A stretch of DNA of 42,685 nucleotides. Source: Bacteriovoracaceae bacterium UBA6261 (lineage in GTDB: Bacteria; Bdellovibrionota; Bacteriovoracia; Bacteriovoracales; Bacteriovoracaceae). Location: NCBI GenBank assembly GCA_002440825.1, contig DJVH01000093.1, forward strand, positions 8,354-51,038. Direction: 5' to 3'. Both the position numbers and the translations under genes were made by a program. Below the pieces are notes generated by a model. That model saw only the letters and a list, made by a program, of their open reading frames with translations. It was not told the DNA's origin and made no database searches. Below, in pieces: positions 38,000-42,685 of this stretch; the stretch's first letter is position 1; every line of letters begins with the position of its first letter.

Positions 38000-39052
38000 T
38001 TATTTTGAAACAAGTGACTTGGAATCAATAACAAACCGATAACGAACATCGCCTTTAAGCATTCGCTCATACGCTTCATTGATCTGATTGATATTGATAA
38101 CTTCAACATCAGAGCCGATATTGTGTTTTCCGCAGAAATCTAGCATTTCTTGAGTCTCTTTAATTCCACCGATAAGTGAACCTGCCAGACTTCTCCGTTT
38201 ACCAATCAGAGGAAAGGCCTGAACATGCGGAGCTGTCGGAGGGACTCCAAGCAAGACCATCGTTCCATCCAGTTTGAGAAGAGATAAATACATATTCCAG
38301 TCGAGTTCAACGGAGACGGTATTGATAATCAGGTCAAATGTACTTTGAAGTTTTTCAAAAGTAGTGATGTCACTTGTCGCAAAAAAATCCTTCGCTCCAA
38401 GTTTAAAAGCATCCTCTCTCTTTTTCATTGAATGACTGAGAACTGTGACTTCTGCACCAAGGGCATGACCGATTTTAACGGCCATATGTCCGAGCCCCCC
38501 CAGACCGATGACCGCAACTTTTTTTCCTGGGCCAGCTTTCCAATGCATGAGCGGAGAATAAGTCGTGATACCGGCGCAAAGAAGGGGCGCCGCTTTTTCG
38601 AGGGGAATGTTGGAAGGAATGCGAAGAACATAATTTTCATCGACCACGATCTGAGTGGAATAACCTCCAAACGTTTTAGTGATTCCATCTTTTTCAACAT
38701 CGTTATATGTGCTTACAGTTCCGACATCACAATATTGCTCCAGACCTTGCTTGCAAGATGGACACGTCCGGCACGAATCCACAAAGCATCCAACGCCCAC
38801 CGTATCGCCAGGCTTAAACTTTGAAACTTTTGAACCGACACTGGTTACAGTTCCTACGATTTCATGGCCGGGCACCATTGGAAAAAGTGAGCCCCCCCAT
38901 TCATCGCGAGCTTGATGGATATCGGAATGGCAGACACCGCAATACTCGATTTTAATCTGGACGTCGAAATCTTTTGGATCACGTCTTTTAATTTTAAAGG
39001 GACCTAAAGGTGCGCCTGCACTTGGCGCTGCGTATGCTGGAACTTCATTCAT
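38000..39052 (-). CDS. NAD(P)-dependent alcohol dehydrogenase, YahK type
   Basis: 350 residues, medium-chain zinc dehydrogenase of the cinnamyl-alcohol dehydrogenase/YahK class. Catalytic zinc ligands C41 (GVCHSD) and H63 (GHE); structural zinc C94, C97, C100, C108. GLGGLGHMAVK is the cofactor turn, and VLSHSMKK without an acidic residue at the end of the second strand suggests NADPH. YahK-type enzymes reduce broad aldehydes. ATG 39052 is chosen over one three codons earlier because AGGA lies eight bases before it. Confidence 0.93.
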   Translation of the reverse strand: MNEVPAYAAPSAGAPLGPFKIKRRDPKDFDVQIKIEYCGVCHSDIHQARDEWGGSLFPMVPGHEIVGTVTSVGSKVSKFKPGDTVGVGCFVDSCRTCPSCKQGLEQYCDVGTVSTYNDVEKDGITKTFGGYSTQIVVDENYVLRIPSNIPLEKAAPLLCAGITTYSPLMHWKAGPGKKVAVIGLGGLGHMAVKIGHALGAEVTVLSHSMKKREDAFKLGAKDFFATSDITTFEKLQSTFDLIINTVSVELDWNMYLSLLKLDGTMVLLGVPPTAPHVQAFPLIGKRRSLAGSLIGGIKETQEMLDFCGKHNIGSDVEVININQINEAYERMLKGDVRYRFVIDSKSLVSK

Positions 39053-39094
39053 AAAATTCATCCTGATAAAGTTTTCTACCAGGGAATTATAGAA

Positions 39095-39604
39095 CTATTT
39101 AAAGATAAGACCAACAAGAAGAACGATATCTCTCGACTTCCCCGGAAGATCCGTCGTACCAAACAGATAACGACCATCAAAGGCAAGAAGAGATTTTCCG
39201 AATGGAACTTGATATTTCAGAGAAGTCGCAACTCCAATGTCCAACTTTTGTCTGGATGTATAAGGTCTGTCTGTCATATCGTAATCAAAATAACCACCGA
39301 GTCCGAAAATAAATTCTTTGGTGATATGAGCGCGATAAAAAAACGGCAGCTGAAGACTATTTTCTCGAGTGCCCCACTCCTGCACTTCTTTATTCGTGTA
39401 AAGTATATCCAGTTCCAGCGGATATGATTGATGAAAAACAGCTACACCAAACAATGAAGAAAACTTTGGGGAAGCCGGATAAGTTGTCTTGTCTTCATGT
39501 TTGATTTCCCAACGATGCATACCTGCCAGGAATCCCCAGGATTCCGCATGCGCCACTGAAAGAGTGAGTAAAATTGTCAGCGATAAGATAAGGTATTTCT
39601 TCAT
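39095..39604 (-). CDS. small outer-membrane beta-barrel protein
   Basis: 169 residues with signal peptide (MKKYLILSLTILLTLSVAHAE). The mature part has eight or so alternating strands (SWGFLAGMHRWEIK, SLFGVAVFHQSYPLELDILY, EFIFGLGGYFDYDM, KLDIGVATSLKYQVPF, DIVLLVGLIFK) with a terminal Lys after Phe rather than terminal Phe, so the BAM signal is imperfect. It fits OMP_b-brl/PorT-like small barrels. No good ribosome site is seen. Confidence 0.72.
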   Translation of the reverse strand: MKKYLILSLTILLTLSVAHAESWGFLAGMHRWEIKHEDKTTYPASPKFSSLFGVAVFHQSYPLELDILYTNKEVQEWGTRENSLQLPFFYRAHITKEFIFGLGGYFDYDMTDRPYTSRQKLDIGVATSLKYQVPFGKSLLAFDGRYLFGTTDLPGKSRDIVLLVGLIFK

Positions 39605-39640
39605 GATACGAGTTTAAAGTCGTCTGAAAAAATGTAAAGG

Positions 39641-40369
39641 CTAAGGAGATATTTCCGCAGCTTCTCTATTTCTTTCACTCTGCCATTTTTTTATCCAGAT
39701 CTTAGCGTCGTCAATATAGTCCCAGCTGATATCGTGATTCACAGGATAAGATTTAAAATTGTAATTGGCCGCCAGGCTGTTGAGAAAAGCAGCTGTCACA
39801 TGAGCAAGGTGCACAGGCAAGACTCTATCAAGCGCGCCATGGCCTAAAAACACAGGTCTTCTCTTCAGCATAGAGGTTTCAATGGATCTTCCCATTGAAA
39901 GAAATTCCGGAAGAATCGTTCCTGCATACACATAGTATGCTCCCAGATTTTTTTTGCCTCCGAGGAGTAGTCCAAGCGCCATAATGGCCCCCTGACTGAA
40001 TCCAAGAATTGAAATCTGATTATGTGGAATTTTAAATTCGTCACTAACTTCATCAAAAAGATTTTCTAATAAGGATAAACTTTTCTTTGCTTCATCCCAG
40101 TGATGAAAAGAGCCTTCACGGCTAAAGTCCAGAGAAAACCAGGCAAAAGAATCGGTTGCAAGAACAATAGGAGCTTCAAGACTGATCAGCACAGCTTCCG
40201 GACTGAGAACCGCTCCATAAGGTTTTAGCCGGTCCGCATTGCTGGTTATTCCATGGAGCATAACGAGAACTTCAGTTTTCGCTCCAGCATTTTTTTCAGG
40301 GTAACTGATGTAGCCACTTAATGAGGAAAACTGACTTCTTACCCAATGTCGTTTATTGAATTCTTTCAT
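39641..40369 (-). CDS. alpha/beta hydrolase, phospholipase/carboxylesterase type
   Basis: 242 residues. Nucleophile elbow GFSQGA with S125, acid D181 (HGALDRVLP) and H212 (VNHDIS) form the triad. HGITSN is the oxyanion loop. This is the LysoPLA/carboxylesterase (AB_hydrolase_2) group that hydrolyses short acyl esters. No signal peptide, so cytoplasmic. Substrate unknown. Confidence 0.85.
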   Translation of the reverse strand: MKEFNKRHWVRSQFSSLSGYISYPEKNAGAKTEVLVMLHGITSNADRLKPYGAVLSPEAVLISLEAPIVLATDSFAWFSLDFSREGSFHHWDEAKKSLSLLENLFDEVSDEFKIPHNQISILGFSQGAIMALGLLLGGKKNLGAYYVYAGTILPEFLSMGRSIETSMLKRRPVFLGHGALDRVLPVHLAHVTAAFLNSLAANYNFKSYPVNHDISWDYIDDAKIWIKKWQSERNREAAEISP

Positions 40370-40493
40370 GCTGAAAATTTAAACACACTCATCTTCGTCA
40401 TGAGAACTGCTGAATTCATATCATTTGCTTATATCCCGGCAATGAAAATTCTATTGGCATAAAAACTGAACTGATATTGATGGAGGAACTTTT

Positions 40494-40856
40494 ATGACGA
40501 AGAAAAATCCTATCTATGGCCAGGGCTTTCATCATTTCTCAGATGAAAAAAATTTTTCAAATGATCCCTGGCATGAAAGATATCGCTATGGAAGTCACTA
40601 CCGCCGTGGACCAAAGATTAGCGAAGTTCAATCAAGCCGGATATGGGAAGATGTCTGCGATGTTCTCGCCAACGCCTTCGATGTGGACGCATCCCAAATG
40701 GAAGTTTATGTCGAAGACAATATCGTTTTTCTCTCTGGAAACGCACGCTCTCCGGAAGAAGCTTTACGCGCAGAAAAGCTGGCCTATAGTGTTTTCGGAG
40801 TTGAAAAGGTAAGAAATCAATTGCACGTCATGTATGATCAGAAAAGTTTCAGCTGA
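40494..40856 (+). CDS. short BON-domain protein (paralogue 3)
   Basis: 120 residues; ATGGAGG upstream. The disordered front is only 35 residues (MTKKNPIYGQGFHHFSDEKN), then RRGPKISEVQSSRIWEDVCD and the BON domain: VDASQMEVYVEDNIVFLSG, EEALRAEKLAYSVFGVEKV and RNQLHV. It is the shortest and most diverged of the three paralogues and lacks the YKRSD.RIEEE form. No signal peptide. It overlaps the convergent SRAP gene by 19 bases. Confidence 0.82.
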   Translation: MTKKNPIYGQGFHHFSDEKNFSNDPWHERYRYGSHYRRGPKISEVQSSRIWEDVCDVLANAFDVDASQMEVYVEDNIVFLSGNARSPEEALRAEKLAYSVFGVEKVRNQLHVMYDQKSFS

Positions 40857-41494
40857 TTCGAAAAATTTTTCAAAGGACGATCAATTTCAGCCGTCCAGCT
40901 TTTATCGTCTTTTTGTGAATGCAAAAGTTCCAGCAATTGAGCTTCTTTCATTGCCGGGTCCAACCAGTCATTAAAACTCTCTTCAGAAAGAAAGATAGGA
41001 CTCCGGTCATGTCCCGCTTTCTCAATGAATGCAAGCGGAGGTCTGGTAATGATTGTAAAACTTTCCAGAATTTCGCCTGAGTGCTTGTCCACCCATTGAT
41101 CCCAAAGTCCTCCCGCGTAGAGGACATTTCCATTTGATTCGGAAAACTTCACCATATTTCCCGCGAACTCATTTTCATAAATCGGTTCAATAAAACTGTT
41201 CAAAGGAACAAGACATCGTTTCGTTAGGAAAGGAATTCTCCATGTGTCTTTTTCAGTAATAGTTTCCACTCGCGCATTATGAGTGGCAAAGGAAACTTTT
41301 TTGGTTTTCGACCATGAAGGAACCAGACTGAAGGACATCTCTTTCAGGGCAAGTGAATCATCATTCTTCAGCAGTACGAGTGAATTGGTGTAAGGAAGAA
41401 CTCTTTTTTCAAAGAAAAAATCTTCATCGCTCTCACCATTGATAAGTTTTGCAAAACTTTTTGAATTAAATTTAACTTCGAACTGAGCGCACAT
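40838..41494 (-). CDS. SRAP-domain protein (YedK/HMCES type)
   Basis: 218 residues. The catalytic C2 (after removal of Met), N73 (THNARVET), E103 (FIEP) and H162 (GHDRSP) are present. These proteins form a thiazolidine crosslink with abasic sites in single-stranded DNA and protect replication forks. It is the only clear DNA-repair gene of the window. AT-rich upstream DNA may hold a vegetative promoter shared with the divergent DUF72 gene. Confidence 0.92.
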   Translation of the reverse strand: MCAQFEVKFNSKSFAKLINGESDEDFFFEKRVLPYTNSLVLLKNDDSLALKEMSFSLVPSWSKTKKVSFATHNARVETITEKDTWRIPFLTKRCLVPLNSFIEPIYENEFAGNMVKFSESNGNVLYAGGLWDQWVDKHSGEILESFTIITRPPLAFIEKAGHDRSPIFLSEESFNDWLDPAMKEAQLLELLHSQKDDKSWTAEIDRPLKNFSNQLKLF

Positions 41495-41591
41495 GCAAAA
41501 TCCCTGACAGAAACGATAAACAATCCTGCCGATAGTTTTTATAAAATATTTATAACATACACCCTGAAATTAAAATGAGAAAATTCCCCTG

Positions 41592-42329
41592 ATGAAGAAG
41601 AAAACCCGGGGAAAAATAGAAATCGGAACTTCCGGCTGGAGCTATAAGCACTGGAAAGGAAATTTTTATCCGGCCGACATTAAGGATTCTGAAGAATTAC
41701 CTTTTTATCTGAAACACTTTCGATCAGTTGAAATCAACAGTTCGTTTTATCATCTCCCGAAAGCTGAAACATTCGCCGGATGGAGAAAAAAAACGCCCAA
41801 GGATTTTATCTTTTCCGTCAAAGCCAGCCGCTACATCACTCATATGAAAAAACTTAAAAATGATGAAGGTGGCCTGGAACATTTTCTGGATCAAGCTTCA
41901 AAGTTAAAAGAAAAACTAGGACCTGTTTTGTTTCAGCTTCCCCCTGGCTGGAAAGTAAATCTGGAAAGGCTTGAAGAATTTCTCTCTCAACTTCCCGAAA
42001 AATACCGCTACACATTTGAACTCAGAAATCCAACATGGTTCACACAGAAAGTTTATGATTTACTTCACAAATACAACTGTGCTCTTTGCATTTACGATCT
42101 CGACCATTTTTTTTCACCAGTCAAAGTAACCGCTGATTTCGTCTACATCCGTTTTCACGGGCCTGATTCAAAGTATGCAGGAAACTATTCCAGACGTTTC
42201 CTGAAATCCTGGGCCACTAAAATTAACAAATGGAGAGATGAAGGAATAGATGTGTTCGTGTATTTCGACAATGATCAATTGGGGTATGCAGCTTTCAATG
42301 CACAAACGCTCATTGATTATGTCAGTTAA
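41592..42329 (+). CDS. DUF72 (YecE-like) protein
   Basis: 245 residues. IEIGTSGWSYKHWKGNFYP at the N-terminus, VEINSSFYHLPKAET, FSVKASRYITHM and YIRFHGPDSKYAGNYS are the signature blocks of the DUF72/YecE TIM-barrel family. Function is unknown. It starts without an evident ribosome site. Its stop overlaps by one base the sigma-54-like element of the next gene. Confidence 0.88.
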   Translation: MKKKTRGKIEIGTSGWSYKHWKGNFYPADIKDSEELPFYLKHFRSVEINSSFYHLPKAETFAGWRKKTPKDFIFSVKASRYITHMKKLKNDEGGLEHFLDQASKLKEKLGPVLFQLPPGWKVNLERLEEFLSQLPEKYRYTFELRNPTWFTQKVYDLLHKYNCALCIYDLDHFFSPVKVTADFVYIRFHGPDSKYAGNYSRRFLKSWATKINKWRDEGIDVFVYFDNDQLGYAAFNAQTLIDYVS

Positions 42330-42344
42330 GGCACCGGCCTTGCA
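42329..42344 (+). promoter_or_regulatory. probable sigma-54 promoter of the last gene
   Basis: AGGCACCGGCCTTGCA has GGCAC and TTGCA at the exact spacing, with two mismatches to the consensus. It ends 55 bases before ATG 42400. AAGGC/GCCTT inside it can also form a small hairpin. Confidence 0.6.
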
Positions 42345-42399
42345 CTAAAAGTGAATGATGCTTTCACCAAAAAAGCTCTCTGAAATAAATGGAGGTTAT

Positions 42400-42685
42400 A
42401 TGAACATCAAAAAAATTCTACTTCTCTCAGCGACATTGGTTTTAACTTCAACGGCTTTTGCTAAGACTAAAGCAAAGTCTGTGGAGTGGACTAAAGAAGA
42501 TCGTGCAAAAATGGCAGAGATGCATACTAAAATGGCCGATTGTCTCAAATCAGATAAAGATATCAATGAATGCCATAAAGAAATGAGAGATTCTTGCAGT
42601 GAAATGGGTGTAAACTGTCCAATGATGGGAAAAGATAAAGGGATGATGATGAAGCATTCAAAAGGCAAGGCTAAAGCTGCGGCAG
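42400..42685 (+). CDS. secreted Met/Cys/Lys-rich protein (partial, runs off the end)
   Basis: At least 95 residues with a signal peptide (MNIKKILLLSATLVLTSTAFAK). The mature part holds DRAKMAEMHTKMADC, NECHKEM, DSC, NCPMMG and a KGMMMKHSKG run, a Met/Cys/His-rich composition that often means metal binding (for example copper), though no defined motif is present. The frame is open at the right edge. GGAGG is at ideal distance. Confidence 0.75.
   Translation, partial: MNIKKILLLSATLVLTSTAFAKTKAKSVEWTKEDRAKMAEMHTKMADCLKSDKDINECHKEMRDSCSEMGVNCPMMGKDKGMMMKHSKGKAKAAA

Noticed and set aside
40455..40470. Sigma-54-like site TGGCATAAAAACTGAA before the third BON gene.
   Set aside because: The -24 box is good but -12 has GA instead of the invariant GC.
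1..42685. CRISPR arrays, tRNA, rRNA, transposase or phage genes.
   Set aside because: No regular short direct-repeat array, cloverleaf-like sequence or recognisable mobile-element protein was seen.

Overview
The window is 42.7 kb of moderately AT-rich DNA (roughly 40-43% GC by eye) from a Gram-negative bacterium. Sec-type signal peptides, beta-barrel outer-membrane proteins, an OmpA-type lipoprotein, a giant PKD-repeat secreted protein and dense strong Shine-Dalgarno sites support this. There is no rRNA, tRNA or ribosomal-protein gene to fix the phylum. The mixture of AT-rich coding, beta-barrel proteins and PKD/metalloprotease exoproteins makes me lean towards a Bdellovibrionota/Bacteriovorax-like or other deltaproteobacterium-like lineage, but that is inference only.

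Layout. 1-5.4 kb: two tandem CBS-pair proteins, a tiny hydrophilic protein, a beta-barrel-like protein, a CsbD-like stress protein, a secreted beta-lactamase-fold hydrolase, a class I glutamine amidotransferase and a small membrane protein. 5.4-12.9 kb: one 2102-residue secreted protein with about 15 PKD-type repeats and a C-terminal HExxH metallopeptidase-like region, then a decayed HigB/HigA-type toxin-antitoxin module. That module lies between two copies of a 20-bp repeat, one of which forms a perfect 17-bp hairpin. 12.9-25 kb: zinc alcohol dehydrogenase with a tail-anchored partner, tiny charged proteins, an SPW-repeat membrane protein, an AAA-type NTPase, an ATP-cone/PD-(D/E)XK nuclease followed by a beta-CASP RNase-like protein, Usp plus ATP-dependent PEP carboxykinase, and a P-type cation ATPase. 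25-32 kb: isochorismatase-fold hydrolase, TrmA, a DUF2892/tiny protein/BON operon, glyoxalase I, OmpA lipoprotein, a lytic-transglycosylase-like protein and a Ser/Thr/Gly-rich secreted protein. 31.5-42.7 kb: BON-SDR-GH1 operon, amino-acid permease plus K+ channel, CYP152-type P450 with a tiny partner, DUF4383-like membrane protein, YahK-type dehydrogenase, esterase, third BON protein, SRAP protein, DUF72 protein, and the start of a Met/Cys-containing secreted protein.

Working together. Most genes belong to stress, quiescence or envelope-maintenance families (CBS, Usp, CsbD, BON, SPW, DUF2892, hydrophilin-like proteins, aldehyde/alcohol dehydrogenases, glyoxalase, SRAP, PckA). Many single genes and short operons are preceded by a sequence with the exact spacing of a sigma-54 (RpoN) -24/-12 promoter: GG, ten bases, GC, usually with TTGCA at -12. 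Seven good matches and several weaker ones sit 30-80 bp upstream of starts: CsbD, alcohol dehydrogenase, isochorismatase-like, DUF2892-BON, P450, DUF4383-like, and the last partial gene. I therefore read the window as a scattered, co-regulated RpoN-driven stress island in which seven tiny charged proteins of 45-59 residues (one of them 52) are embedded. This is the main candidate for an undescribed system. The sequence motifs are seen directly; the regulon and its function are inferred.
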